Counted from the first letter of the stretch, positions 17,883-27,260 are shown. The stretch is DNA of 64,000 bases from Neglectibacter sp. X58 (GCF_009936035.1 NZ_QWEO01000010.1:30194-94193), one strand, 5' to 3'. Notes: generated from the letters alone by a model not told the origin. Program-made: numbers and translations.

Positions 17883-19529
17883 GTGATACACATCCACAGC
17901 AGATCGGCCTTGGAAAAAATCTTCCCGGACGCGGAGGATTTCCGCACGGAGTATGGCAGGGGAAGCAGCCTCAGAGGGGAAAGCTTTGCCTGGCAGGCTG
18001 CCATCAAATGGGACGGCTGGGGCACAAAACCCCTGCGCGTCCAGGTGGATTCCCCTTTAAAGGAGCATATCCGGCTCTACCGGGTGGGGAATGTCCCCTG
18101 CGAGCTGCCTGCCTATCCCGCCCGCCACGACAGCGACTACCTTTCCGTAAAGCCCGGCCTGTTCCCGGATCCCCTGTTCCCTCTTTCCGGGGCGCTGGAG
18201 GCAAACGGCTTCACCCAAACTGTGGTGTGGGTGGACGTCCTGGTGCCGGAGGACTGCTCCCCAGGGGAATACCCTGTCACCCTGCTGGCAGAAGGCGGGG
18301 AGGAAAGCGCCCAGTGTACCTTTACCCTGGAGGTTATAGGGGCTTCCCTGCCCAAGCAAAAGCTGATCTATACCCAATGGCTTCATGGGGACTGCCTGGC
18401 CCAGTGGTACGGGGTGCCTGTATATAGCGAGGAATACTGGTCTTTGCTTGGCCGCTATCTGCGGGCCGCGGCAGAGGAGGGCATGAACATGGTGCTCACC
18501 CCTGTGCTCACCCCTGCCCTGGACACAGAGGTAGGGGCCGAGCGGCCCCGCACCCAGCTTGCAAACATCCGGAAAACGAAAAATACCTATACCTTTGATT
18601 TTTCCAATCTGGGCCGTTTCATCCGTGTGGCCCAGGAGGCAGGCATGGAATACTTTGAGGTTTCCCACCTGTTCACCCAGTGGGGCGCGGGCTTTGCCCC
18701 CGCCATTTATGTGGTGGAAAACGGGTCCACCCTCCGGCTGTTCGGCTGGGATACCCCGGCTTCTTCCCCGGCCTACCGGGAATTCCTTGCCCAGTTCCTT
18801 CCTGCCCTCACAGGATATTTCCGCCGGACAGGCTTAGAGGGCAAGGTGGTTTTCCACATCTCCGACGAACCGGAGGAAAAAGACTTGGAGGCTTACAAAA
18901 AGGCCCGGGAATCGGTTCTGCCTTACTTAGACGGCTTCCCTCTGTATGACGCACTTTCCGACACAGCCTTCTTTGACAAAGGTTTGGTCAGCAACCCCAT
19001 TGCCGCCACCAATCACATAGAGGGCTTCCTCCAGCGGGAGGCGCCGGGGCTGTGGGCCTACACCTGCTGTTCCCAGAACGTAGACGTGGCGAACCGCTTC
19101 CTGGCTATGCCCTCCTACCGGAACCGCATTTTAGGCTGGCAGCTTTATAAATTCAAAATCGCGGGATTCCTCCACTGGGGCTTGAACTTCTGGAACAGCC
19201 AGAACTCCCGCAGCCGGATAGACCCCTATACTGTAACAGACGCAGGCCGGGCCTTCCCCGGGGGCGACCCCTTCTCTGTGTATCCCGGCCCCGACGGCCC
19301 CATTAAATCCCTGCGCATGAAGGTGTTCCATCACGCCCTCCAGGATATGCGGGCCTTAGAGCTGCTGGAATCCCTCCGAGGCCCGGAGGCCGTGCAGGCC
19401 CTTCCCGGCTTTGGCGGCATGACCTTCTCCACCTATCCCCGATCCCCTGGAAGCCTTCTGGCCTGGCGGGAGACAGTGAACGGGGAAATTGCCAAGCACA
19501 TGGCGGAAAAGGAGCAGGCAGATGGATAA
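17883..19529 (+). CDS. DUF4091 glycoside-hydrolase-like protein
   Basis: 548 residues: an N-terminal beta-sandwich (about 1-150), then a TIM-barrel-like region with MVLTPVLTPALD, VVFHISDEPEEKDLEAYKKA and FLHWGLNFWNSQ, the hallmark strings of DUF4091. Such proteins are predicted carbohydrate-active enzymes. No signal peptide is seen, so it appears cytoplasmic. The GTG at 17883 follows AAAGGAGG by nine bases. Its 3' end overlaps folB by eight bases, which couples a sugar-type enzyme to folate genes for no obvious reason. Substrate unknown. Confidence 0.85.
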   Translation: MIHIHSRSALEKIFPDAEDFRTEYGRGSSLRGESFAWQAAIKWDGWGTKPLRVQVDSPLKEHIRLYRVGNVPCELPAYPARHDSDYLSVKPGLFPDPLFPLSGALEANGFTQTVVWVDVLVPEDCSPGEYPVTLLAEGGEESAQCTFTLEVIGASLPKQKLIYTQWLHGDCLAQWYGVPVYSEEYWSLLGRYLRAAAEEGMNMVLTPVLTPALDTEVGAERPRTQLANIRKTKNTYTFDFSNLGRFIRVAQEAGMEYFEVSHLFTQWGAGFAPAIYVVENGSTLRLFGWDTPASSPAYREFLAQFLPALTGYFRRTGLEGKVVFHISDEPEEKDLEAYKKARESVLPYLDGFPLYDALSDTAFFDKGLVSNPIAATNHIEGFLQREAPGLWAYTCCSQNVDVANRFLAMPSYRNRILGWQLYKFKIAGFLHWGLNFWNSQNSRSRIDPYTVTDAGRAFPGGDPFSVYPGPDGPIKSLRMKVFHHALQDMRALELLESLRGPEAVQALPGFGGMTFSTYPRSPGSLLAWRETVNGEIAKHMAEKEQADG

Positions 19530-19893
19530 GGTAATCCTTAGGGGCCTGGAGATTTTTGCCTATCATGGGGTGAACCCGGAGGAAAAGCGGGATGGGCAGC
19601 TTTTTGTGCTGGACATCACCCTGCTTGCCGACCTCTCCCAAGCCCGGAAAAGCGACAGCCTGGAAGATACGGTAAACTATGCCGCTGTGCGCAAAACCGT
19701 ACAAGGGGCCTTTACCGAAACGAAATACAACCTGATAGAGCGGGCGGCCCAGGCTGTGTGCGACGCGGTGTTCGCAGGCTTCCCCCAGGTGGAGGAAATC
19801 ACCCTCCGGCTTAAAAAGCCGGAGGCCCCCATGAACGCCGTGTTTGACTATGCGGCAGTGGAAATCACCCAAAAGAGGGAGGAAAATCCATGA
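19522..19893 (+). CDS. folB: Dihydroneopterin aldolase
   Basis: Converts dihydroneopterin to 6-hydroxymethyl-dihydropterin in folate synthesis. 123 residues, normal length, with LRGLEIFAYHGVNPEEK at the start and ITLRLKKPEAP near the C-terminus. The start at 19522 lies inside the end of the DUF4091 gene with GGAGCAGGC as ribosome site. It overlaps folK in ATGA. The other folate genes are not in the window. Confidence 0.95.
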   Translation: MDKVILRGLEIFAYHGVNPEEKRDGQLFVLDITLLADLSQARKSDSLEDTVNYAAVRKTVQGAFTETKYNLIERAAQAVCDAVFAGFPQVEEITLRLKKPEAPMNAVFDYAAVEITQKREENP

Positions 19894-20372
19894 AAACCGT
19901 ACTGGGCCTGGGCGGCAACCTGGGGAACCGGGAAGAAAACCTGGCAATGGCTGTGGAAGAACTGGAAAAGCTGCCCCGCACGCGGCTTCTTGCCATGTCA
20001 AACCTTTATGAGACGGCTCCCTTTGACGTGGCGTCAGAGCAGCCGGACTATCTTAACTGCTGCGTGCTGGCGGAGACAAAGCTTTCCCCGGAAGAGCTTT
20101 TAGAGCAGTGCCTTGCCATTGAGGACAGGCTCGGCCGGGTGCACACAGAATACCATGGCGCCCGCACTGTGGACATTGATTTGCTGCTGTTTGAGGGCTG
20201 CCGGAAGGACACAGAGCGCCTCACCCTGCCCCACCCCCGGATGCTGGAGCGGGCCTTCGTGCTGGCGCCCCTGTCCGATTTGTTCCCCGGGCACATTGCC
20301 CCGCCTTTTCAATTCGATTTTTCCGAAGCATACCAAGCGGTGGACAAAACCGGGGTGCGGCTATATAAATAG
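19890..20372 (+). CDS. folK: HPPK, 6-hydroxymethyl-dihydropterin pyrophosphokinase
   Basis: Transfers pyrophosphate from ATP to 6-hydroxymethyl-dihydropterin, the step after FolB. 160 residues with GLGGNLGNREENL, the signature GARTVDIDLLLF and LPHPRMLERAFVLAPL. ATGA overlap with folB indicates translational coupling. A terminator hairpin starts at its stop codon. Confidence 0.96.
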   Translation: MKTVLGLGGNLGNREENLAMAVEELEKLPRTRLLAMSNLYETAPFDVASEQPDYLNCCVLAETKLSPEELLEQCLAIEDRLGRVHTEYHGARTVDIDLLLFEGCRKDTERLTLPHPRMLERAFVLAPLSDLFPGHIAPPFQFDFSEAYQAVDKTGVRLYK

Positions 20373-20394
20373 GGGCCATATGGCCCTTATTTTT
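20373..20394 (+). terminator. Terminator after folK
   Basis: GGGCCATATGGCCC palindrome followed by TTATTTTTAT right after the folK stop. Confidence 0.7.
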
Positions 20395-20445
20395 ATACCG
20401 GGCCTTCATACAGCCTTCACATTGCCGGGGTATACTACAATCGGC

Positions 20446-20474
20446 ACACTTGAAGAATTCCATTTTTCAAGTGT
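20446..20474. promoter_or_regulatory. Inverted repeat upstream of two-component genes
   Basis: Nine-base arms ACACTTGAA and TTCAAGTGT around 11 bases, 164 bases before the response-regulator start. It could be an operator, perhaps for the regulator itself, or a leader hairpin. No convincing promoter boxes were matched to it. Confidence 0.4.
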
Positions 20475-20531
20475 GGTGACTATAGAGTTTGCAGCGGGCC
20501 ACGCGGCACCGGGCAGAAAAATGAAAAACAA

Positions 20532-20592
20532 AGGTTTTTGGAGATTCTTAAGAACCTTTTTCCTCAAAAAAGTTCTTAAGCCGCCGGAGGCA
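20532..20592 (+). repeat. Family B intercistronic hairpin, copy B3
   Basis: AGGTTTTTGGAGATT, hairpin CTTAAGAAC...GTTCTTAAG with A/T-rich loop, then CCGCCGGAGGC. A second small hairpin GCGCCGG-AATC-CCGGCGC follows at 20595-20612, then the ribosome site of the response regulator. Confidence 0.8.
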
Positions 20593-20637
20593 AAGCGCCG
20601 GAATCCCGGCGCGCTTTAGCAAAAAGGAGGGAGCGGG

Positions 20638-21318
20638 ATGTACCGTTTGCTGGTTGTGGATGATGAAGAAAAAATCCGGAAGCTGATACGGAAATACGCA
20701 GAGTTTGAGGGGCACCAGGTGACGGAAGCGGAAAACGGCATGGAAGCGGTGGAACTGGTGCGCCGCAGCCCGGAGGGCTTTGACCTGGTGATTATGGACG
20801 TGATGATGCCAGAGCTGGACGGCTTCTCCGCGGCAGGGGAAATCCGGAAGGCTTCCCCCATGCCGGTGCTGATGCTTTCTGCCCGGGGGGAGGAATACGA
20901 CCGCATCCATGGCTTTGAGCTGGGAGTGGACGACTATGTGGTAAAGCCCTTTTCCCCCAAGGAACTGATGCTGCGGGTAAACGCCATTATGAACCGGGCC
21001 AGGCCCCAGGAAGAAAACGCAAAGCGCAGGCAGGTGGCGCTGGAGGGCCTCTGCATTGACTTTGACGCCCGGGTGGTGACAGTGGACGGGCAGCGGGCAG
21101 AGCTTTCCCCCAAGGAGTACGAACTGCTCACCTACCTGGTGGAAAACAAGGGCCTGGCCCTCACCCGGGAGATGCTCATCACAAATGTGTGGGGCTATGA
21201 CTTTTACGGGGACGACCGCACCCTGGATACCCACATCAAGCTTTTGCGCAAATCTTTAGGGCCTTACAGCCGCTTTATCGTAACCCTGCGGGGCGTGGGC
21301 TACCGCTTTGACGCATGA
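20638..21318 (+). CDS. OmpR/PhoB-family response regulator
   Basis: 226 residues: receiver domain with acidic pair D8-D9, phosphoacceptor D54 in VIMDVMMPE and K103 in VVKPF; winged-helix output domain from about residue 130 (SPKEYELLTYL, TLDTHIKLLRKSL, RGVGYRF). Pairs with the histidine kinase that overlaps its stop codon by ATGA. Target genes unknown. Start ATG at 20638 after AAGGAGGGAGCGGG. Confidence 0.95.
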   Translation: MYRLLVVDDEEKIRKLIRKYAEFEGHQVTEAENGMEAVELVRRSPEGFDLVIMDVMMPELDGFSAAGEIRKASPMPVLMLSARGEEYDRIHGFELGVDDYVVKPFSPKELMLRVNAIMNRARPQEENAKRRQVALEGLCIDFDARVVTVDGQRAELSPKEYELLTYLVENKGLALTREMLITNVWGYDFYGDDRTLDTHIKLLRKSLGPYSRFIVTLRGVGYRFDA

Positions 21319-22742
21319 GAGGGCGGGAGAAAGGGGGCAAGGGCCTGCCCCCAAGGCCCCTGGGGCTGCGGGCGCAGATTACGGCGGGGTTCTGCCTCTT
21401 TGCCCTGCTCATCCTGCTGCTGCTGTGGGTGCTGCAAACCGTCCTGCTAAACCCCTTCTACCGGGCCATTAAAACCGGGGAGGCACGGCGCATTGCCGAT
21501 TCTATTGCGAAAAACATCGACAGCCCGGAACTGGATTCCCTGGCCTATGATACCTGCCTGCACACAGGCGTGAATATTTTTATCACCGACCCTATCGGGC
21601 GCAGCCTGGTGGCTTACCGCCAGAGCTTTAAGGACAGCCTGGTGGCGGGCATGGGCCGCCTGGAGCGCATTGCGGCCTTTGACAAGGTAAACCTTCTAGG
21701 CGGCTCTTATATGGAAACCTTCACCTCCCGGAGCGGCGGCGCCCAGATCATGCTTTTAGGGGTGATGGCCCCCACTGCCTCGGAGGAATACTGGCTGGTG
21801 CTGGTGGAATCGGAAATCACCCCGGTAGACGCCACAGTGGACACGCTGCGGGTGCAGCTTTTCTGCGTCACCCTGGTGATGCTCCTGCTGGGGGCGGCTC
21901 TGGCAGCCTTCCTGTCCCGGCGGATTGCTGGGCCTCTCACCGCTATGAGCGAATCCGCCAAGCTTTTGGGGCAGGGGGATTATTCCATCCGCTTTCAGTC
22001 CCAAGGGGCCAGGGAGGTCAGCGAACTGGCCCAAACCCTCAACTATGCCGCCGGGGAGCTTTCCAAGGTGGACAAGCTCCGCCGGGAGCTTCTGGCAAAT
22101 GTATCCCACGACCTGCGCACGCCCCTTACCATGATAAAGGGCTATGCCGAAGTCATGCGCGACCTGCCCGGGGAAAACACCCCGGAGAATGTCCAGGTGA
22201 TTGTGGAGGAAACAGAGCGTCTGACAAACCTTGTCAACGACCTGCTGGATCTCTCTAAGCTGGAAGCCGGGGCTGTGGGGCTGGTGAAGTCCAGGTTCAA
22301 CCTCACCGCCTGCATTAAGGGGATCCTCACCCGCTATGACAAGCTGGCAGATTACAGCTTCCCCTTTGCCTTTGAGGAGGAAATCTGGGTGGAGGCAGAC
22401 GAGCTGAAAATCTCCCAGGTGGTGTATAACCTGGTGAATAACGCCATCCACTATGCCGGGGCGGATAAAACCGTCTCCCTTGCCCAGACAGTCCTGGAGG
22501 GCCGGGTGCGCATCAGCGTCTCCGACACAGGGGAAGGCATTCCGCCGGACAAGCTCAAGGACATCTGGGAGCGCTATTATAAAGTGGACAAAGAGCACCG
22601 CCGGGCACAGATAGGCACCGGGCTGGGGCTTGCCATTGTGAAAAACGTGCTGGAGCTTCACGGCGGAGCCTATGGGGTGGAAAGCACCCTGGGCCAGGGC
22701 AGCGTCTTCTGGTTCGAGCTGCCCGCCTGCGGGCCGGAGTGA
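21315..22742 (+). CDS. Membrane sensor histidine kinase
   Basis: 475 residues: basic N-terminus, transmembrane helix about 20-45, extracellular sensor region (about 50-175), second helix about 185-205, HAMP, HisKA with ANVSHDLRTPLTMIKG near residue 265, and HATPase_c with VVYNLVNNAIHY, SDTGEGIPPD and GTGLGLAIVKN. Partner of the upstream response regulator. The signal sensed is not evident. Followed by element A3 and terminators. Confidence 0.94.
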   Translation: MRGREKGGKGLPPRPLGLRAQITAGFCLFALLILLLLWVLQTVLLNPFYRAIKTGEARRIADSIAKNIDSPELDSLAYDTCLHTGVNIFITDPIGRSLVAYRQSFKDSLVAGMGRLERIAAFDKVNLLGGSYMETFTSRSGGAQIMLLGVMAPTASEEYWLVLVESEITPVDATVDTLRVQLFCVTLVMLLLGAALAAFLSRRIAGPLTAMSESAKLLGQGDYSIRFQSQGAREVSELAQTLNYAAGELSKVDKLRRELLANVSHDLRTPLTMIKGYAEVMRDLPGENTPENVQVIVEETERLTNLVNDLLDLSKLEAGAVGLVKSRFNLTACIKGILTRYDKLADYSFPFAFEEEIWVEADELKISQVVYNLVNNAIHYAGADKTVSLAQTVLEGRVRISVSDTGEGIPPDKLKDIWERYYKVDKEHRRAQIGTGLGLAIVKNVLELHGGAYGVESTLGQGSVFWFELPACGPE

Positions 22743-22812
22743 TATAGAAAAAGGGAGCCATTTGGAAATATATGTTTTGTTGAGCCATCAAGCAAAAGAA
22801 AAAAACAAACTC

Positions 22813-22974
22813 AGAACCTGTATTCATAATCGAAATTGCCAGTTGAGCGAGAATTTTGGAGCCAGTCAAGGCGGATTTTCGCGGGCATGCTGGCGCGTGG
22901 CAAAAAATTTAACACAGAATGGCTTCAAAAAAGGCCGCTCAGATGGTGGTTACAGGTTGTGGAATACAGGTTCT
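22813..22974. repeat. Family A inverted-repeat element, copy A3
   Basis: 162 bases bounded by AGAACCTGTATTC and GAATACAGGTTCT, exactly complementary but unlike the TAGGGC ends of A1, A2, A5 and A6. Interior has GTCAAGGCGG and TTAACACAGAATGG, matching the forward interior of A4 (TTCAAGGCGG, CCAACACAGAAG) and the reverse strand of A6. Confidence 0.8.
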
Positions 22975-22980
22975 CAAATA

Positions 22981-23022
22981 AAAATACCTAAGAAAACTGT
23001 AAAAAGCTTTCTTAGGTATTTT
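22981..23022 (+). terminator. Terminator after two-component operon
   Basis: AAAATACCTAAGAAA and TTTCTTAGGTATTTT form a perfect 15-base stem, with T or A tract on either strand. Confidence 0.8.
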
Positions 23023-23026
23023 GCCT

Positions 23027-23063
23027 AGCCCCCCAGGCTCCCTTGAGAGCCTGGGGGGCTTTT
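23027..23063. terminator. Convergent terminator
   Basis: AGCCCCCCAGGCTC and GAGCCTGGGGGGCT with TTTT on the plus strand, placed between the plus-strand kinase and the minus-strand YczE-like gene that ends 12 bases away. Confidence 0.75.
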
Positions 23064-23074
23064 GGGTTCCCGCC

Positions 23075-23743
23075 TTATCCTTTGGGGATGTCCGCAATTT
23101 TTAAAGCCGGAGCGGCAATATATTTGTTGCAAAGGGGCAGCAGGGGGCCTGTGCCAAAGGCCATAATCAAGGTGCCCAATCCCACAGTGGCCCCGCAGAG
23201 GAAACCGATGGCCACACAGGTAAAGTCGCTGATAATGCGCCACCAGCGGAACGGGATTTTCGTCCTGTTGGGGACGATAAAGGACACGCAGTCATAAGGG
23301 GCCATGCCCAGGTTGGCGGTTACGTAAAAGGAACAGCCTAAAATCTGGCACACCACGCCCAGGAGGGTGAGGGCCACCCGCAGGGGTATGCCCAGTTCCT
23401 CTGTGGGCGGGGCTATGTCCGCCAGCAGGGAGTTGCAGATGTCTGCTGTGATGCCGATGAGGAACATGTTGCCCAGGGTGCCCAGCCCCAGCATGGAACG
23501 GTCAATAAAAAATATGGCTGCCAGCAGGATGCCGTTAAAGATAATCTGCCACGTGCCAAAGGTCAGCCCCAGCTTGGAGGAGACGCCCAGGTTCAGGGTG
23601 GAAAAGGGATCCGCGCCCATGCCCCCCAGTACATACAGGGATACCCCTATACCCATAATGATAACCGCTGCCAGCATGGCGGTGATGCGCCTGGGCAGCC
23701 GCTGCCCGGCATACCGGCCTGTGTATTTTATCCGCTTCCCCAT
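23075..23743 (-). CDS. YczE/YitT-like integral membrane protein
   Basis: 222 residues with five or six hydrophobic segments and the family strings GGMGADPFSTLNLGVS and TANLGMAPYDCVSF, which mark the YczE group of membrane proteins of unknown transport role. The ATG at 23743 (MGKRIKYTG) follows AAAGGAGG by seven bases. No partner gene nearby; prmC is co-directional 149 bases upstream of its start. Confidence 0.85.
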   Translation of the reverse strand: MGKRIKYTGRYAGQRLPRRITAMLAAVIIMGIGVSLYVLGGMGADPFSTLNLGVSSKLGLTFGTWQIIFNGILLAAIFFIDRSMLGLGTLGNMFLIGITADICNSLLADIAPPTEELGIPLRVALTLLGVVCQILGCSFYVTANLGMAPYDCVSFIVPNRTKIPFRWWRIISDFTCVAIGFLCGATVGLGTLIMAFGTGPLLPLCNKYIAAPALKIADIPKG

Positions 23744-23891
23744 CTCACTGCCTCCTTTTTTTGTCAGGTACAGTCTACACAAATATCAGGAAAAGCGCAA
23801 TCCCCCTGCCGCTGGTTTTTCCCCCGCCAGAAGAATTTCCACGTTTTCACTGAAATCCATTTCCCAGCCCCGCTTTTTTTCTACAGAATCC

Positions 23892-24755
23892 TCACAGGGC
23901 CAAAGCGGTGACTGCCCGGGGAAGCCCGGCCCAGTCTTTGTGGAGGACAATCTGCGAAAGGCCGGAGGCCTGGAAAAGCCCCATAACAGCCTCTCCCTGC
24001 TCCTCCCCGATCTCCACCCCCAGCACGCCGCCCTGGTTCAGAAGGGGAACCCATTCCTTGGCAATGGCCCGGTAAAACAGCAGGCCGTCCGGGCCGCCGT
24101 CCAGGGCCATGGCAGGCTCCCTCTGCACCTCCGGCTGGAGGGAGGGGAGAATGTCTTTGGCAACATAGGGAGGGTTTGCGGCAATCACGTCCAGCCCCTG
24201 GAACCGGGCTGCGGTTTCCCCTGAAAGGATGTCCCCCTGAAAAGCCCTGACAGGGTATTGGGGATATGCTTGGAGGTTTTTTTCCAGATAGGAAAACGCC
24301 TGGGAGGAAAGCTCCAGGCAGTCCATTTGAAGCCCTGGGCACAGGGAGCAAAGCCCCAAGGCCACAGCCCCTGTGCCCGCGCAGAGATCCACCCCCGAAA
24401 GGCACTCCCTTCCCGCAAGCTGCCGGGCAAGGGCCTCCACCAGAACGGCTGTGTCCTCCCGGGGCACCAGCACCCCTTCCCCCACCTGCAGGGTAAGGCC
24501 CATAAAGTCCCAGCGCCCCAGGATATATTGTAAGGGCCTGCGGCCTGCCCGCTCCCGGACTGCCTGCAAAAAGGCCTGCCGGGCAGGTTCCGGGCAATGC
24601 TCTTCCCCATGAACCGCAAGGCCGGGGCGGTCTAAGGAGAAAAAGTGCCGGCACAGCAGTGCCGCGTCTGTGCCGGGATCTTCTATGCCAGCGGCCCGCA
24701 GCCGGGAAAGGCAGTGCAGGTATAGCTGCCGGTAGGTGTCCGCCTTTTCCGTCAC
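23892..24755 (-). CDS. prmC: Release factor glutamine methyltransferase
   Basis: Methylates the GGQ glutamine of peptide-chain release factors. 287 residues: N-terminal helical domain with GRRPLQYILGRWDF and LVPREDT, SAM-binding DLCAGTGAVAL at about 123-133, and the catalytic NPPY at 194-197. Shares a four-base ATGA overlap with the DUF1385 gene, a pairing common in Firmicutes, where prfA usually follows; prfA is absent here. Confidence 0.95.
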   Translation of the reverse strand: MTEKADTYRQLYLHCLSRLRAAGIEDPGTDAALLCRHFFSLDRPGLAVHGEEHCPEPARQAFLQAVRERAGRRPLQYILGRWDFMGLTLQVGEGVLVPREDTAVLVEALARQLAGRECLSGVDLCAGTGAVALGLCSLCPGLQMDCLELSSQAFSYLEKNLQAYPQYPVRAFQGDILSGETAARFQGLDVIAANPPYVAKDILPSLQPEVQREPAMALDGGPDGLLFYRAIAKEWVPLLNQGGVLGVEIGEEQGEAVMGLFQASGLSQIVLHKDWAGLPRAVTALAL

Positions 24756-25696
24756 GAGAGCAAATCCTCCCCGTTTTCCGGGATAACCGCCTCCATGGCG
24801 GCAATGGCGGCCTCTATCATTTTATCATCCGGCTCCTTCACCGTGATGCGCTGCATCCAAAGCCCCGGGGCGGTGACAATCCGGGAGAGAAGCCCTGTGT
24901 GTTTGGCGCAGGCCTTTTGCAGCTCAAAGCCGATGTTTACCATCAGAGGGATGCACAAAAGCTTTGTCACTGTGCGCAGGAAGGGGTTTTCAAAGGGAAT
25001 GAAAAAGCCCACGATAATGCCGATAAGCAGCATGAGAATCAGGAAGCTGGTGCCGCACCGGGGATGGAACCGCTTCTGCTTTTTCACATTCTCCACAGTC
25101 AGGGGCAGATCGTTTTCATAGCAGAAGATGGTTTTATGTTCCGCCCCATGATACTGGAAGGTGCGGCGCATGTCTGGCAGCAGGGATACCAGCAGGATGT
25201 ATCCCACAAAGATGGCAATGCGCAGGAAGCCCTCAAAAACAGAGCGCCAGGGGGCGATGTCAGCGGGAAAGGCTTTTTGCAGCAGGTTAAAGAGGACTGT
25301 GGGCAGGAAAAAGAACAGCAAAATGGCAAGGGCCACGCCCAGCACGCCGCCAATTGCCATCACCGCCCCGGTAAGCTTTTCCCCCAGGTGATCATACAGC
25401 CACTTGTCCAGGCCGGAAAGCTCCTCTTCCCCGTCCTCCTCCGTCAGCTTGTCCGCGGAGATGGACAAGGCCTTGTAGCCCAGGCGGAAGGTGTCCACCA
25501 GGGAGAAAATGCCCCGGATGAAGGGCTTGCCCAGAATGGGCCATTTATCCCGCAGCCGGGGGGCTGTAATGTCCTCTGTGGTGATGCGGCCCTTTTCGTC
25601 GCAGAAAGCGGCTGTGGTGCGCTTGGGGCCAACCATCATAATGCCTTCAATCAGGGCCTGCCCCCCGATGGTGGTAATTTTCTTTGTTTTTTCCAT
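24752..25696 (-). CDS. yqhQ: DUF1385 membrane protein YqhQ
   Basis: 314 residues with the family start GGQALIEGIMMVGPKR, several membrane segments (about 115-140, 150-175, 220-250) and the conserved YHGAEHKTIFCYE and HPRCGTSFL. Function unknown; usually found beside rpmE, prfA and prmC. Here it overlaps prmC, while the kinase stop codon directly abuts its ATG. Confidence 0.9.
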   Translation of the reverse strand: MEKTKKITTIGGQALIEGIMMVGPKRTTAAFCDEKGRITTEDITAPRLRDKWPILGKPFIRGIFSLVDTFRLGYKALSISADKLTEEDGEEELSGLDKWLYDHLGEKLTGAVMAIGGVLGVALAILLFFFLPTVLFNLLQKAFPADIAPWRSVFEGFLRIAIFVGYILLVSLLPDMRRTFQYHGAEHKTIFCYENDLPLTVENVKKQKRFHPRCGTSFLILMLLIGIIVGFFIPFENPFLRTVTKLLCIPLMVNIGFELQKACAKHTGLLSRIVTAPGLWMQRITVKEPDDKMIEAAIAAMEAVIPENGEDLLS

Positions 25697-27169
25697 TTAT
25701 TCCCGATTCCTTTCCAGCAGCTTTTGTATCTCCGGCGTCTCCACAAGCCCGGGCGACGCCTCCAGGGTGGCGCACAAGGGCAGGGAAATGGCAACGCAGG
25801 TACCCGCCCCTTCCTGGCTCTCCAAAGCGAGGGCGCCGCCATGCATGGCGGTGATTTCATCTGCCAGCGCCAAGCCAATGCCAGAACCTCTCACAAGCTG
25901 GTTTGCCTTGTAAAACTTCTTCTTCACATTAGGCAGGTGCTCTGCCGGAATGCCGCAGCCTGTGTCTGTCACCAGCACCTTCACATAGCCCGCTTCTACA
26001 GAGGCCGCCACGCTGACGGCTCCGCCTTCCCCTGTATATTTCAGGGCGTTGTCCAGGATGTTCACAAACACCTGCCGCAGCCTGTCCCTGTCCCCGTAAA
26101 CCGGGGCCAACTGGTCTGTCTCCGCATAGCGCAGCTCCTTGCGCTCTGTCCTGGCCCGGTCGGTAAAGAGGTACACCGCTTCGTCCAGTTCCGCAATCAA
26201 ATCCAGCCGCTCGGCAATCAGGCGCATGCGCCCGCTTTGCAGCCGGGAGAAATCCAGCAATTCTTCCACCAGGCCGGAAAGCCTCTCCGACTCCCGGATA
26301 ATCACCCCGATGCCCTTTTCCTCTGTGCCGGGATCCGCCCCGCCCTGGAGGGTTTCGGCCCAGCCCTTAATGGCTGTAAGGGGGGTGCGCAGCTCGTGGG
26401 AGACAGAGGAGATAAAGTCGTTTTTCATCCGCTCCGCCGCCCCCAACTCTCCCGCCATGTCGTTGATAGCATCGCAAAGCTGGCCTATCTCGTCATCCTT
26501 GGACTTCTCAATGCGCACCTCAAAGTCCCCCTGGGCAATCTGCCGGGCGCTCTGGCTTACCTGCCGCACAGGCACCAGGATGGAGCGGATAAAGTAGGCG
26601 CCGCTTAAAGTGAGCAGCAGCATGATAAAGGCTCCGGCCAGCACCAGGGCGCTTATGACCAAAGCTGTCTGGCGGTCGGCCCGCTCCAGGGAAACCATAT
26701 AGCGGATGGCCCCAATCAGGCTTCCGCTGCTGTCCCGCACAGCCCGGGTGACAGCCATCACCTTTTCCCCTGTGTCCAGCTCCCCCACCCATTTGCCGGC
26801 ATTGTCCCCGCTTCTCAAGGCCATTTCATAGTCGGGCATGGCCTGCTGCTGGTCAGGCTCAAAGCCTGTGGAGGTGATGAACACCTTGCCGTCCTTGCTT
26901 AAAGCCATAATTTCCATCCGGTTTTTTTCCTGGAACACGTTTTCGATGTAGTCCCGGGTAATGGCGGTGAACTCGGAGGTTTCATATCCCCCAGAGCTTC
27001 CTGGAAGCCAGTTGAGCAGTTCCTCCAGCCGCCCGGTGAGGGCCAGCTCCATGCCGTTATAGGTGGAGCTTTGCACCATCATGGAAAGGGTGAGGATGGA
27101 AACCAGCAGAATTAGAAACACCACCCCGATGGTGTTGATAAACCACCGGCGGGAAATCCCTCTTGTCAC
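25697..27169 (-). CDS. Orphan membrane sensor histidine kinase
   Basis: 490 residues: N-terminal membrane helix, extracellular region about 35-165, second helix about 170-195, HAMP, HisKA with SSVSHELRTPLTAIKG, and a complete HATPase_c domain (NILDNALKYTG, DTGCGIP, GSGIGLALADEI). A GTG at 27169, six bases after AAAGGAGG, is the start. No response regulator is adjacent. It follows nrnA and leads directly into DUF1385, so it may be read through from the fab/rbfA run. Partner unknown. Confidence 0.92.
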   Translation of the reverse strand: MTRGISRRWFINTIGVVFLILLVSILTLSMMVQSSTYNGMELALTGRLEELLNWLPGSSGGYETSEFTAITRDYIENVFQEKNRMEIMALSKDGKVFITSTGFEPDQQQAMPDYEMALRSGDNAGKWVGELDTGEKVMAVTRAVRDSSGSLIGAIRYMVSLERADRQTALVISALVLAGAFIMLLLTLSGAYFIRSILVPVRQVSQSARQIAQGDFEVRIEKSKDDEIGQLCDAINDMAGELGAAERMKNDFISSVSHELRTPLTAIKGWAETLQGGADPGTEEKGIGVIIRESERLSGLVEELLDFSRLQSGRMRLIAERLDLIAELDEAVYLFTDRARTERKELRYAETDQLAPVYGDRDRLRQVFVNILDNALKYTGEGGAVSVAASVEAGYVKVLVTDTGCGIPAEHLPNVKKKFYKANQLVRGSGIGLALADEITAMHGGALALESQEGAGTCVAISLPLCATLEASPGLVETPEIQKLLERNRE

Positions 27170-27198
27170 GGCGCGCCTCCTTTCTCCGGGCGGGGAAG

Positions 27199-27260
27199 GC
27201 CGTGGGGCGCTGCCCCACACCCCGCAACCCCTTTTGAAAAAAGGGGTTGACCCTAAAACC
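27199..27260 (-). repeat. Family B intercistronic hairpin, copy B4
   Basis: Minus-strand sense: hairpin AACCCCTTTT/AAAAGGGGTT followed by GCGGGGTGTGGGGC...GCCCCAC; placed between nrnA and the kinase start. Confidence 0.75.

Noticed and set aside
24659..26608. A 649-codon open frame on the plus strand
   Set aside because: It runs antisense through prmC, DUF1385 and the kinase, all with clear motifs; its translation is Gln/His/Gly-rich without any domain, typical of GC-rich shadow frames.
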